NCBI GenBank assembly: GCA_002176905.1 | Contig: MSYE01000237.1 | Location: 1-59,575 of the forward strand | Source: a bacterium F11 | GTDB lineage: Bacteria > Elusimicrobiota > Elusimicrobia > F11 | DNA: 59,575 nucleotides | Reading direction: 5' to 3' | In this document: piece after piece, positions 46,592 to 54,889 of the stretch | How the letters are laid out: each line of letters opens with the position of its first letter | Numbering within the stretch: the stretch's first letter is position 1 | Translations under genes and position numbers: made by a program | The notes under the pieces: generated by a model | The model's input: the letters and a program-made list of their open reading frames with translations, nothing else | Databases searched by the model: none | Told to the model about the DNA's origin: nothing

Positions 46592-47662
46592 GTGAACATG
46601 AGAAGAGTTAACAGAATATCAAGGGAATCCTGCCGCCAGAATGCGAAGAGGCTTCTGAGATTTTTAAAGAAAACCAATAAATCTATTTCACCTCTGCTCA
46701 TCCTCACCCACGATTTCCCCGATCCCGATGCCCTAGGGAGCGCTTTTGCGCTCCAGTACATCGTGGAACACATTTTTGGCATATCCTCAAAAATCGTTTA
46801 TCGGGGAGACATTACCCGTGTTGAAAATCGCGCGATGGTCAAAAAATTAAAGATTCACGCACAAAAATTACATCCGGATGATTTTTCACGGTATCAACAT
46901 ATTGCGATCGTCGATTCCCAGCCTGAATTTGGCAACAATCCCTTTCCCAAAAAAAGGCAAGCAACCATTGTTATTGATCAGCACGCCCCCATTCAAAAAC
47001 CTTCCGCCCGATTATCCATTATCAATACGGGGGCTGGGGCCACAAGTGTTATATTGGGGCAGGCTCTTTTACATTTGAAAATCAAAATCCCCCCTGTTCT
47101 TGCCACTGCCTTAGTTTATGGAATCCTATCGGATACATTAAACCTTTACCGTTCCAACCAAGAAGAAGTTTTGCGAACATACCTTCAATTATTATCTTTT
47201 AGTGATCTACGTATATTATCTGACATCCAAAATCCAACTCGATCAAAAAGTCTTTACACAACAATAATGAAGGGTCTCCGAAACGCGAAGGTTTGCAAAA
47301 AACTGATTGTCTCTCATTTGGGAGCCATTGACAGCCCTGAGCTCGTCTCCCAAGTGGCTGATTTTCTTATTCCCTACCACCGGATGGCCTGGTGTTTTTG
47401 CACAGGTCGGCATAAAGATAGGCTTTATGTGTCTTTACGAATTGCCAAAGGGAGAAGGAATGCCGGAACGATTTTACGCTCAATATTCGATAATACTGAC
47501 CAAGCAGGGGGGCACGGCACGATTGCCGGCGGAAGCCTTAAAGTAAAGCATCATCCTAAAGAAAACCATTGGATCGCGGCACAAGACAAATTAGTGGCTC
47601 GCTTGATTAAAAGGTTAAGAATCCCCGCCAACGGAGAGTTTTACCACCCCTTTCAAGGTTAA
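46592..47662 (+). CDS. DHH/DHHA1 phosphoesterase (NrnA/GdpP-like)
   Basis: 356 residues; start GTG 46592 or ATG 46598. DHH domain: HDFPDPDALGSAFALQYIVE (with the metal-binding H-x-D-x-D), VDSQPEFGN, then VIDQHAP where most family members have VxDHH; a glutamine replaces the first of the two histidines. DHHA1 domain: VSLRIAKGRRNAGTIL and QAGGHGTIAGGSL with the GGH motif. Relatives hydrolyse nano-RNA, pAp, or c-di-AMP (GdpP/DhhP). Context beside the c-di-AMP synthase suggests it degrades c-di-AMP or pApA, but the N-terminal membrane/PAS/GGDEF part of GdpP is absent, so DhhP- or NrnA-like is more likely. Confidence 0.85.
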   Translation: MNMRRVNRISRESCRQNAKRLLRFLKKTNKSISPLLILTHDFPDPDALGSAFALQYIVEHIFGISSKIVYRGDITRVENRAMVKKLKIHAQKLHPDDFSRYQHIAIVDSQPEFGNNPFPKKRQATIVIDQHAPIQKPSARLSIINTGAGATSVILGQALLHLKIKIPPVLATALVYGILSDTLNLYRSNQEEVLRTYLQLLSFSDLRILSDIQNPTRSKSLYTTIMKGLRNAKVCKKLIVSHLGAIDSPELVSQVADFLIPYHRMAWCFCTGRHKDRLYVSLRIAKGRRNAGTILRSIFDNTDQAGGHGTIAGGSLKVKHHPKENHWIAAQDKLVARLIKRLRIPANGEFYHPFQG

Positions 47663-47797
47663 TCTGAATATTCATTAATTTGAAATGTTGCCAAGCTCTT
47701 AAATATTTGAAAATAAACCCGGGGCCCCCTTTCTTCCGCTACAGGGAAATACCTAATATTCTTTAGCGGTCTCGCACATTACTGAAATTTCACGATC

Positions 47798-48895
47798 GTG
47801 GGGAAAATGTCCCAGATTTGGCTGGTGGTTATCGTTTTTCCTGGCCTTGTTATATTGACCTTGTTTGTCTTTTACCGGGAAAAACGGGCCCTGCTTTTCA
47901 TAAAACTACTTTACCTTATTATGCTTGTACCGCGCCTTTTGATGGCCACCCTCGCCGTTCTCCTTCTTTCCGCGCCTTTCAACGCGGGTGAAACCTCATC
48001 GCCTCCCGCAATCGAACCAACCAAGTCCAGTGTCGACTACATACACGCCTTTATAAGCCAAATGTATGTGCGGCCGCTGGCATGGTTCGACCGGTTCTTT
48101 CTGACCAAACTGGAGGAGGCAGAAACCAACCGATCCTTTCTTCGGGTGGTGAGCGGTTATGAGTGGGTAAACAAGGAAGGATTTGATTATCAAACTGGTA
48201 TCCGCGCTAAAGTGAGGCTGCCGACGTTGAAAGATCGGTGGAGCCTCTTCTTCTTCGCCGAAAGAGAAGATGAGTTGGCGAAGACAGTGATAACCGATCA
48301 AAGCGACGCCGCTTTAACCGAAGTTCCTGTGGAGCCAGGAGAGCGTGACGACCAGGTGGCCGTGAGGTATCTTCTACTTGATTGGCTAAACTCGCGGATC
48401 GATGTGGACACGGGGCTGCGATCGAAGCTCCGGGCACAGGTATCAGCGCGATTCCGTCAGCGAATACCCATCACCCAAAGGACACTTGGCCGTCTGACAG
48501 TGAAAACCTTCTGGTTGGACCAGACAGGATTCGGAATCCGGCCGCAGGTTGCTTTGGATCAGGCGCTGTCACCGGTCTTTGGTCTAAGATGGATAAATCA
48601 AGCGACGCACATTGAACAAGGTCCTGGAATGAACTGGGAAAGTCGGGCAGCCCTGGGCGCCCGCCTGAGTTCAAAGGACAGCGCTGTTCTGACGTTCACG
48701 GTTTTGGGTCCCACAAAACCCATGACCGTTATTCAACTCTACCGCACCAGCGTTCTTTACCGGCGCGCCTTCTATCGCAAATGGGTCTTCTTTGAAATCG
48801 AACCTGGAATCCAATGGGAACGAAGCGATCAGGGCAGCTACCCACCTATACCCACCGCGGGCGTCCGGCTCGAGGTGCGGTTTCAGGAAGACTGA
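47798..48895 (+). CDS. Uncharacterised outer-membrane-like protein
   Basis: 365 residues from a GTG at 47798 (in-frame ATG at 47807; true start uncertain, since a signal-like stretch LMATLAVLLLSAPFNAGE lies at about residues 47-65). The remainder is rich in alternating strands with aromatic ends (FDYQTGIRAKVRLP, FARRV-like WSLFFFAERED, GIRPQVALDQALSPVFGLRW, AGVRLEVRFQED), so a beta-barrel envelope protein is likely. No family recognised. The coding sequence looks richer in G and C than its neighbours from about 48.0 kb on, which may hint at transfer. 135 bases after the DHH gene and convergent with the gene at 49222. Confidence 0.6.
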   Translation: MGKMSQIWLVVIVFPGLVILTLFVFYREKRALLFIKLLYLIMLVPRLLMATLAVLLLSAPFNAGETSSPPAIEPTKSSVDYIHAFISQMYVRPLAWFDRFFLTKLEEAETNRSFLRVVSGYEWVNKEGFDYQTGIRAKVRLPTLKDRWSLFFFAEREDELAKTVITDQSDAALTEVPVEPGERDDQVAVRYLLLDWLNSRIDVDTGLRSKLRAQVSARFRQRIPITQRTLGRLTVKTFWLDQTGFGIRPQVALDQALSPVFGLRWINQATHIEQGPGMNWESRAALGARLSSKDSAVLTFTVLGPTKPMTVIQLYRTSVLYRRAFYRKWVFFEIEPGIQWERSDQGSYPPIPTAGVRLEVRFQED

Positions 48896-49000
48896 TGGCT
48901 GAGTCCATGGGGTCGACTTTTCTTTCTCGATCGAATTTTTGAAAAAATATGCTGTTTTGGTCTTTTCTGAATTAATTTGGATATCATGCCCGTAAAACAG

Positions 49001-49047
49001 GTGAAGCAGGCAATCCCGCATTTTTAAGGAAAGGTTGCCTGCTTCAC
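49001..49047 (+). terminator. Hairpin 1, perfect 13-bp stem
   Basis: Arms GTGAAGCAGGCAA (49001-49013) and TTGCCTGCTTCAC (49035-49047) are exact inverted copies, with a 21-base loop. It is followed on the plus strand by TTTATT. A plausible terminator of the gene ending at 48895, although 105 bases away, or a stable RNA hairpin. Confidence 0.5.
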
Positions 49048-49056
49048 TTTATTGGT

Positions 49057-49093
49057 GGTGGGTTTGGTACCTTTTTTTTACCACGAACCCACC
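49057..49093. other. Hairpin 2, stem with T/ACG internal loop
   Basis: Outer stem GGTGGGTT (49057-49064) pairs with AACCCACC (49086-49093). Then an asymmetric internal loop, one T (49065) opposite ACG (49083-49085), then the inner stem GGTA with TACC (49066-49069 with 49079-49082) and a T-rich loop. Hairpin 3 repeats the same architecture with a different outer stem. Confidence 0.55.
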
Positions 49094-49166
49094 AATTTTC
49101 ATCATCATCATCTTCTTCTTGTTTTTCGTTAATGTAGTGCCTCCTCGTAATACTTTATTTCCTGGC

Positions 49167-49204
49167 GGGTGATTTGGCTTCTCTTAAGTGGCCACGAATC
49201 ACCC
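49167..49204. other. Hairpin 3, stem with T/ACG internal loop
   Basis: Outer stem GGGTGATT (49167-49174) pairs with AATCACCC (49197-49204). Internal loop of T (49175) opposite ACG (49194-49196), inner stem GGC with GCC (49176-49178 with 49191-49193). Directly after it on the plus strand is TGTTGC followed by eight Ts, which resembles a terminator tail. Architecture equals that of hairpin 2, with stem base changes that keep pairing. Confidence 0.55.
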
Positions 49205-49221
49205 TGTTGCTTTTTTTTCTA

Positions 49222-49860
49222 TTAATTCATGGCATACTGCCCCTCTAATCCCTGGGGCACCTGCTCCATCCCCAAAGGGAAGGAAAACACAGACTTCTTT
49301 GTCTCTTCATCATTGATGTGTTGGGCTTCTCTAATACGTTCCTCCATCACACGTTGGAATGTGTCCAGACGGTCAGCTACAAGTTCTTCCAGCATGCGGT
49401 CGACCTTTTGTGCTTCACTGGGGACGACCTTTTTGGCCATATTGAGCCACGTTGAAACATCGCGAGGTAAGTCACCGAGCTCTAAATGATTTGAATTCCC
49501 ACCTTCATCTAGGAATCTAAGGATGCGGGAATACACTTTTCCTGTTAAATACGCATCCTCGAGATATCCAAACATCCCAAAACTCCGATAAGGCGTGATT
49601 TCATGGGGTTGATGGATCAAGGTGAGCAAATACCCAATCAGCTGCTTTTCTTGATGCGGGATTTTTCTGTCGTGGGACAGGGTTTGCACCTGATTGATAA
49701 GGTCCGGCATGACGAGTATGAGGCTTTTTAAGGCTTGGGGGTATTTCTTGGCTTCTTCATCTTTGACCCTGAACTGGGTTCTCACAAGAATCCGTTTCGA
49801 AAAGTCATCCATATCCTCCCTTGATAGTTTTTTTAGATGTTCCTTAAACGACCGAAGCAT
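49222..49860 (-). CDS. Uncharacterised protein, DUF1232-like
   Basis: 212 residues. Middle part LLTLIHQPHEITPYRSFGMFGYLEDAYLTGKV (about 98-130) has the layout of the DUF1232/YkvA domain (hydrophobic stretch, proline pair, then GYLDD-like motif GYLEDAY), but it is divergent and the match is weak. The remainder is charged helix (for example RMLEELVADRLDTFQRVMEE). AAGGAGG is about nine bases before the ATG. No role can be assigned. Divergent from the LysR-type regulator across about 190 bases. Confidence 0.6.
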   Translation of the reverse strand: MLRSFKEHLKKLSREDMDDFSKRILVRTQFRVKDEEAKKYPQALKSLILVMPDLINQVQTLSHDRKIPHQEKQLIGYLLTLIHQPHEITPYRSFGMFGYLEDAYLTGKVYSRILRFLDEGGNSNHLELGDLPRDVSTWLNMAKKVVPSEAQKVDRMLEELVADRLDTFQRVMEERIREAQHINDEETKKSVFSFPLGMEQVPQGLEGQYAMN

Positions 49861-50051
49861 GGCCTTCTACCTCCTTTTTTCACTAAAGATTTGAATTTCG
49901 AATTGATTTTACTCCTAGTTTATATCGACCCTTTTCTCTAGTGGATTTTCTTCCATAACTAGTGATCTTCTTTCAAAGAACACTTGAAGTTTAAGGGAAC
50001 TTCTGATTAAATTCCAATAGATAATGTTGAAGGAACATATAGATTAAATAA

Positions 50052-50942
50052 ATGATCCCATTTAACTATCACCATCTCTATTATTTCTACGTTATCGCCA
50101 AAGAAGGCTCCATTTCCAAAGCGTGCGAAGAACTCCATTTGGCCCAACCCACCTTGAGCGCCCAGCTCAAACAATTCGAAAAATCACTTAAACAAACCCT
50201 GTTCGAAAGAGACAAAAAGAAACTGGTTTTGACTGAGGAAGGCCGAAGAGTCTTTGATTACGCCAAACAAATCTTCGGATTAGGTGAGGAAATGAAACGG
50301 ACGGTAGACCATGGCCTTCCCAAAGCGCGGGAATCCATTCATATCGGAATGGTATCCGGCATGGCGCATCTTTTCACAAAATCTATCATTCACCACATAT
50401 TAAAGGGTTACCCCAAAGCCCATGTGAGAATTACCGAAGACACCATGGAATCTTTGCTTAAAAAGATGGAAGAATTAAGTGTGGATATTATTTTATCCGA
50501 ATCTGCCCTTTATCCCGGTGAATCGGAGGAATGTTCAACAAAGCATATTGGGAAAATTCCCATTGTTTTTGCGGCTTCAAAAGCCCTGGCAAAGAAGTAC
50601 AAAGGGGACATTGAGGAACATCAGGAAATACCGATTATTATTCCGGCTTCTCCAAGCCAAGTCTATTCTCAAGTCCGGGATTTATTGGCCTCAGGAAAGG
50701 TAAAAGCCCGCATTGTGGCCGAAGTTCAAGATGTGGAAGTGGCCAAGCTTTTGGCTCTTGAAAAATACGGCATCGCACCGGTTAATGAGTTCTATCTTTC
50801 AGCGAGCATACCCCACCGAGACCTGGTGCGAGTGGATTGGATCTTTCCAGATCCTATTTATGAAAATCTTTATCTCACAACCCGCACACGAAAATGGCCC
50901 AATCCCTTAGCAACGTATCTTCTTGATACCTTTCATTATTAA
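50052..50942 (+). CDS. LysR-family regulator, NhaR-like
   Basis: 296 residues. N-terminal helix-turn-helix starts MIPFNYHHLYYFYVIAKEGS and continues ISKACEELHLAQPTLSAQLKQFEKSL with the LysR signature. The C-terminal effector domain (GMVSGMAHLFTKSIIHHIL) has two Rossmann-like lobes. The first residues (NYHHLYYFYVIAKEGSI) resemble NhaR, the Na+/osmotic sensor of Na+/H+ antiporter genes, so a salt- or osmotic-response role fits the location, but the effector is unknown. An antiporter gene is not in the window. Confidence 0.85.
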   Translation: MIPFNYHHLYYFYVIAKEGSISKACEELHLAQPTLSAQLKQFEKSLKQTLFERDKKKLVLTEEGRRVFDYAKQIFGLGEEMKRTVDHGLPKARESIHIGMVSGMAHLFTKSIIHHILKGYPKAHVRITEDTMESLLKKMEELSVDIILSESALYPGESEECSTKHIGKIPIVFAASKALAKKYKGDIEEHQEIPIIIPASPSQVYSQVRDLLASGKVKARIVAEVQDVEVAKLLALEKYGIAPVNEFYLSASIPHRDLVRVDWIFPDPIYENLYLTTRTRKWPNPLATYLLDTFHY

Positions 50943-50997
50943 CAGCTGGCTTGGCCCCCACTCCACAGCTATTCGTGAAGCAAGGGCCAATGGAGCC

Positions 50998-51150
50998 CCA
51001 CGGACTGACGCCCGCCTGCCGGCGAGGCAGGTCCGTGGTACCAATTTATGGCCCGTCTTCGCCTTCGGCTCCGCCGCGGCATCCGCCGGGAAACCTGAGC
51101 TCCATCTCGCCATAGCCAAGTCTTTGGGCTCCCCGGATATATATCCGGGG
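50998..51150. repeat. GC-rich palindromic repeats downstream of the LysR gene
   Basis: Within the 249-base gap before yfdX. (a) CCACGGAC (50998-51005) pairs with GTCCGTGG (51031-51038), enclosing CCTGCC/GGCAGG (51015-51020 with 51026-51031). (b) A 20-bp perfect palindrome is at 51131-51150 (CCCCGGATAT and its mirror). (c) GCCCGTCTTCG at 51051-51061 has an inverted copy at 52189-52199, on the other side of yfdX. These are more G+C-rich than the neighbouring genes and look like dispersed intergenic repeats. Confidence 0.55.
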
Positions 51151-51191
51151 TCTCTTACGAAGGCGGATGACCTGAGATGGAACACTCCCAC

Positions 51192-52127
51192 TTATTTTGC
51201 TTCTTTCGCTTTTGTGACCCCTTCGGGAAAGAAGGGCAAGGCGATCCGATCGACCCAAGCATTAAAGTAGGTCCCAAGGGCCGTATACAGTTTCTCCACT
51301 TTATTCTCGCCCTCAATTTCTTTCTCGATCTTTTCAATGTCCTTTTTAATCTTTTTATAGGTTTTTGAACTTTTTGTCTGGTATCCCAAAACCCGCGCAA
51401 GCTCCAGTTGTTCTTTTGCACGGTCTAGTTTTCCTTTAATTTCATCCTTCTTCTTTTCTTTATCCAGCTTTGATGCCTCATCAATTAAAGCTCTTGCGGT
51501 TACGATTGGGATCGGAACGACTTTAACGTCCGACACAACCAATGTCGACATCGCCACAGCCAACGTTTCTTTGGCGAGGCCGATGTTCTCATTCACAATT
51601 TGCTTGACCGCGGCCCTAATGGCATCGGGATAAGTGGACATGGGAAGATAGGTCACGGTTTCTGTTACATCGCTCTTAAGAGGCAAGAGGATGCCCCGGG
51701 CGGCTTGGACCTTTCCGCTTTTTAGAAGCCCTTCAGCTATCGATACCTGCCTTTGCACGGTATCTACATCTGTATAGAGCTCTTGAAGCTTTACCACACT
51801 GCTCACGGGGACAAGATTTAAATCCGGATCCGCCGCCAAAGCAATATCAAAACTCCCCACAGCTTCTTTGAGGAAATTTAATGTTTCCTCAACCTTCCCC
51901 TCATCCAAGGTCTTAATGGCACCTCGAACTTTACTAAGACCATTATTGACGTCTTTGTGGACGTCTATCTTCAGTTTGGTGAGTTTATCCTTTTGTTTCT
52001 TTACGCTGTTGGATGCGTCTTTTCGTCCCTGGGGGTCGTTCTTCATTTCCTTTGCGTAACTTGGAAAGGAGACCACCCCGAGACAGAAAAGGATTGTCAT
52101 CCCTGCAACTACGACTGTTCTTTTCAT
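51192..52127 (-). CDS. yfdX: YfdX family periplasmic protein
   Basis: About 311 residues from ATG 52127, which has TGGAGG seven bases upstream; the longer frame to 52181 crosses a palindromic repeat and lacks a leader. Signal peptide (MKRTVVVAGMTILFCLGVVS). The mature part is helical: GLSKVRGAIKTLDEGKVEET, LNLVPVSSVVKLQELYTDVD, TYLPMSTYPDAIRAAVKQIV and VIGTARALIDEAS-like PIVTARALIDEASKLDKE fit the YfdX family. In enterobacteria YfdX is linked to acid/antibiotic stress; here the role is open. It lies between palindromic repeats, suggesting a separate cassette-like unit. Confidence 0.8.
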   Translation of the reverse strand: MKRTVVVAGMTILFCLGVVSFPSYAKEMKNDPQGRKDASNSVKKQKDKLTKLKIDVHKDVNNGLSKVRGAIKTLDEGKVEETLNFLKEAVGSFDIALAADPDLNLVPVSSVVKLQELYTDVDTVQRQVSIAEGLLKSGKVQAARGILLPLKSDVTETVTYLPMSTYPDAIRAAVKQIVNENIGLAKETLAVAMSTLVVSDVKVVPIPIVTARALIDEASKLDKEKKKDEIKGKLDRAKEQLELARVLGYQTKSSKTYKKIKKDIEKIEKEIEGENKVEKLYTALGTYFNAWVDRIALPFFPEGVTKAKEAK

Positions 52128-52140
52128 AGCAGTACCTCCA

Positions 52141-52255
52141 GTCTTCGCCGAAGGCGAGACTGCCACGGCGTAGTCCGCCAAAGGCGGACGAAGACGGGCT
52201 ACCTCTCTTCAGCAGTTTTATACTTCGGTTTGCCTTCGGCTTCGCCTAGGCAAGC
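52141..52255. repeat. Palindromic repeats upstream of yfdX
   Basis: Three imperfect or perfect palindromes in about 115 bases: GTCTTCGCC-gaa-GGCGAGAC (52141-52160), GTCCGCC-aaa-GGCGGAC (about 52173-52189) and GGTTTGCCT...AGGCAAGCC (about 52228-52257). They are the 5' flank of yfdX, between it and the htrA operon end at 52349. Likely dispersed intergenic repeats. Confidence 0.55.
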
Positions 52256-52348
52256 CTTATATTTTTTTGTGAACGGAAATCTTTCTTTTCTTTCATCAAC
52301 ATCGGCATCTTGAATTTCATGTTTCCGTGATCATTCCCCCCCCCCTCA

Positions 52349-53893
52349 TTAATTCGGCCTTTGGTAACTGAGATAGATCCTCCGTTCCTGTCGATTGATG
52401 TCAAAAAGGACGCCTTTTTCGATATCAATCTTTTTGGCGTACCGTTTGAATGTTTTGATATCAGGAGTTTTTTTCTGATTGACGGAAATAATTAAATCCC
52501 CTTCATACAACCCTACTTCCGCAGCCAGGCCATCCCCTTTTATATTCAAGACAATAACACCCTGTTCTTTGGAAGGGAGACCATATCGCTTGGCAAGAGC
52601 GGGGCTTAAATTCGACAACTTGGCTCCTTCCCATTCTTCCGGTTCACTAGTGTCCTTTTCAGGAACTTCTGCTTCCATGGCAGGCCGTTCACCTGTCGTC
52701 ATCGTCACTATTTTTTCTTTGCCATTTCTTATGATTTTAATTTTGACCTTTTTATCAGGTTTGCTTTTCGCGACAAGTCTTTGAAGGTCTGAAGGATCCA
52801 AGACCTTTTTGCCGTCAAACTCGATTACGACATCGCCCCGTTCCAATCCGGCATCTTCTGCGGGGGAATCCTCCATCACTCTATTTATAAGAACGCCTTC
52901 GGCCTCCGGAACATCAAACTGTTGCGCCATGACCTCATCGAGTTTGCCTATCTCGACACCCATCCATCCCCGAACAACCTTTCCTTTATCGAGCAACTCA
53001 TCGGTGATGTCTTTGACTCGATTAGAAGGAATCGCAAAGCCAATCCCCGCAAAAACACCCGTTGGCGCATAGATGGCCGTATTAATCCCAATAACCTCTC
53101 CTTTCAAATTAACAAGAGGACCACCAGAGTTTCCGCGATTGATGGCGGCATCTGTCTGGATCATATTGTTATGAGTTCTTCCTTCTATATTCAGTGTTTG
53201 TCTGACAGCTGAAATAATCCCTGCCGTTACCGTCTGCTCTAGCCCAAAGGGACTTCCAACAGCAATAACCCAATCTCCGATTTCTATTTCATCTGAATCT
53301 CCAAGAGGAACATAAGGGAGATCCTTCCCTGATTTAATTTTCAAGACAGCCAAATCAGAATACGGATCCTTTCCAATAACTTTGGCCTTATACTCTTTCT
53401 CTTTCGGGTGGCTTAGGCGGACCGTGATATCTTGAGCCCCACTTATAACGTGCTCGTTGGTGAGAACGTAACCGCGGGGATCAACAATCACTCCCGATCC
53501 CATTCCCTCGTGTTTTCTTTGGTATTGACGTGGGGCAGGGCGCTTTCTCGGACTTCGATACCGCTCACCAAAAAAATCTCCAAAAAAGTCTTCGAAAGGA
53601 TCGCCAAAAAAGAACTCATAGGGCTGCGTATGGATCGTTTCAACGCGGACCGATGTGATGTTCACAACCGCTGGCTTCACTCGCTTCACCACCTGTGAGA
53701 ATGAATCCTGCAAATTAAGAACAGGCTGAGGCACCGCCAACGGTTCTTTGGTGGCCAGTTCCGTTCGGCCTTTGGGAAATAGAGATGTAATCCCGGAGAA
53801 ACCATTCGAATAAAAAACAACAAGGGCTCCTCCTACTGTCATTACTGAAATAACCAATGACACGATGGTCTTTTTTCCATAAACAAACTTCAT
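52349..53893 (-). CDS. degP: HtrA/DegP-type periplasmic serine protease
   Basis: 514 residues. N-terminal membrane anchor ([21 protein letters not shown]), trypsin-like domain with H148 ([10 protein letters not shown]), D180 ([11 protein letters not shown]) and S256 ([14 protein letters not shown]), all three triad residues intact. Two PDZ domains follow (about 310-400 with [20 protein letters not shown] and about 430-505 with [20 protein letters not shown]). Degrades or refolds misfolded periplasmic proteins. The start overlaps the stop of the DnaJ-like gene by four bases, so it is in the hsp20/cbpA operon, an unusual heat-shock partner. Confidence 0.95.
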   Translation of the reverse strand: MKFVYGKKTIVSLVISVMTVGGALVVFYSNGFSGITSLFPKGRTELATKEPLAVPQPVLNLQDSFSQVVKRVKPAVVNITSVRVETIHTQPYEFFFGDPFEDFFGDFFGERYRSPRKRPAPRQYQRKHEGMGSGVIVDPRGYVLTNEHVISGAQDITVRLSHPKEKEYKAKVIGKDPYSDLAVLKIKSGKDLPYVPLGDSDEIEIGDWVIAVGSPFGLEQTVTAGIISAVRQTLNIEGRTHNNMIQTDAAINRGNSGGPLVNLKGEVIGINTAIYAPTGVFAGIGFAIPSNRVKDITDELLDKGKVVRGWMGVEIGKLDEVMAQQFDVPEAEGVLINRVMEDSPAEDAGLERGDVVIEFDGKKVLDPSDLQRLVAKSKPDKKVKIKIIRNGKEKIVTMTTGERPAMEAEVPEKDTSEPEEWEGAKLSNLSPALAKRYGLPSKEQGVIVLNIKGDGLAAEVGLYEGDLIISVNQKKTPDIKTFKRYAKKIDIEKGVLFDINRQERRIYLSYQRPN

Positions 53894-54792
53894 TTTTCAT
53901 CCTCCTTTAGTGTATCCCTTAATCGCTCGACCAACTTCCTCTGATCCTTTGTTAACCGAGTCGGAATATGAACTTTAATTTGAACCAGCAAATCTCCTTT
54001 CCCATAACCATTCAAGTGGGGCATGCCCTCACCTCGAAGGCGCATTGTGGAACCAGGTTGTGTCCCCGCTGGGATGCGGATACGAACAGACTTGTCAAAG
54101 GTTTGGACCGTGGTTTCACCCCCAAGAACCGCAGTAGGAAGGGAAATCTTTTTTTCAGCGATCAGATCATCTCCATTCCGTTCAAACCGAGGATCTTTTT
54201 CAATTCGAATTTCCACATACAAGTCCCCTGAAGATCCACCTCTCATCCCAGTGTCACCCTTCCCCGAGACTCTGAGCTCTGTTCCATTTCTCACGCCTGC
54301 GGGGATGCGAACCCGAACCGATTCTTGCGTCTCAAGTTGCCCCATAGGGCGGCGAAGCTGGAATTCGGTTTCCGCTCCGCGGAAGGCTTGTTCGAGAGTG
54401 ATGCTCAGGCGAGTGTGAAGATCTGATCCTTTAAAGGACGTATGAAAAGAATGGTGACTTCGCCGTCGAGCCCCCTCATAAAATTCAGAAAAAATATCTG
54501 AAAAACCCGAAAAGCCATCGAACCCATAAGAAGATCCATGCCCCTGATTGCCGTTTCCGAAATCCGCTTGACCATATTGGTCATAGGCATTTCGCTTTTT
54601 GGAATCCGATAAAACATCATACGCTTCGCTGATCTCCTTAAACTTCTCCTCCGCAGCCTTGTTACCGGAATTCCTGTCGGGATGGTATTTGAGTGCGAGC
54701 TTTCTATACGCAGCCTTAATTTCATCAGCGCTCGCATTCTTAGATACCCCAAGCAATTCATAATAATCGCGGTTGGTCACAGGCATATTCAT
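53890..54792 (-). CDS. cbpA: CbpA-like DnaJ-domain co-chaperone
   Basis: 300 residues. J-domain at residues 8-73 with the essential HPD at 37-39 (KYHPDRN), a glycine/phenylalanine-rich linker ([20 protein letters not shown]), and two C-terminal beta domains ([36 protein letters not shown] and [20 protein letters not shown]). No zinc finger, so CbpA-type, not DnaJ proper. Activates Hsp70 (DnaK, not in the window). Gene precedes htrA on the minus strand, overlapping by 4 bases. Confidence 0.95.
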   Translation of the reverse strand: MNMPVTNRDYYELLGVSKNASADEIKAAYRKLALKYHPDRNSGNKAAEEKFKEISEAYDVLSDSKKRNAYDQYGQADFGNGNQGHGSSYGFDGFSGFSDIFSEFYEGARRRSHHSFHTSFKGSDLHTRLSITLEQAFRGAETEFQLRRPMGQLETQESVRVRIPAGVRNGTELRVSGKGDTGMRGGSSGDLYVEIRIEKDPRFERNGDDLIAEKKISLPTAVLGGETTVQTFDKSVRIRIPAGTQPGSTMRLRGEGMPHLNGYGKGDLLVQIKVHIPTRLTKDQRKLVERLRDTLKEDEK

Positions 54793-54889
54793 CCTCTATA
54801 TGAGATAAGCGACATCCCCGAGAAACCGGGAATCCAAGGATTAGATCTTCCGTTAGATATCCTAGATTCCCGATTGATGCTCTCTTCGT

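Larger units (their letters stand above)
48896..49221. other. Intergenic region with three hairpins
   Basis: 326 bases between convergent genes. It contains hairpin 1 (49001-49047), hairpin 2 (49057-49093) and hairpin 3 (49167-49204), given as separate entries, and a CAT/CTT trinucleotide-rich stretch (about 49101-49120). No protein frame of note is seen. The hairpins look like more than a single terminator. Confidence 0.6.

Noticed and set aside
49101..49122. CAT/CTT trinucleotide repeat
   Set aside because: Too short and no phase or coding meaning; looks like chance low complexity.
50907..51270. Several frames over the 50.9-51.3 kb repeats
   Set aside because: They come from G+C-rich palindromes with no domain, and conflict with yfdX.
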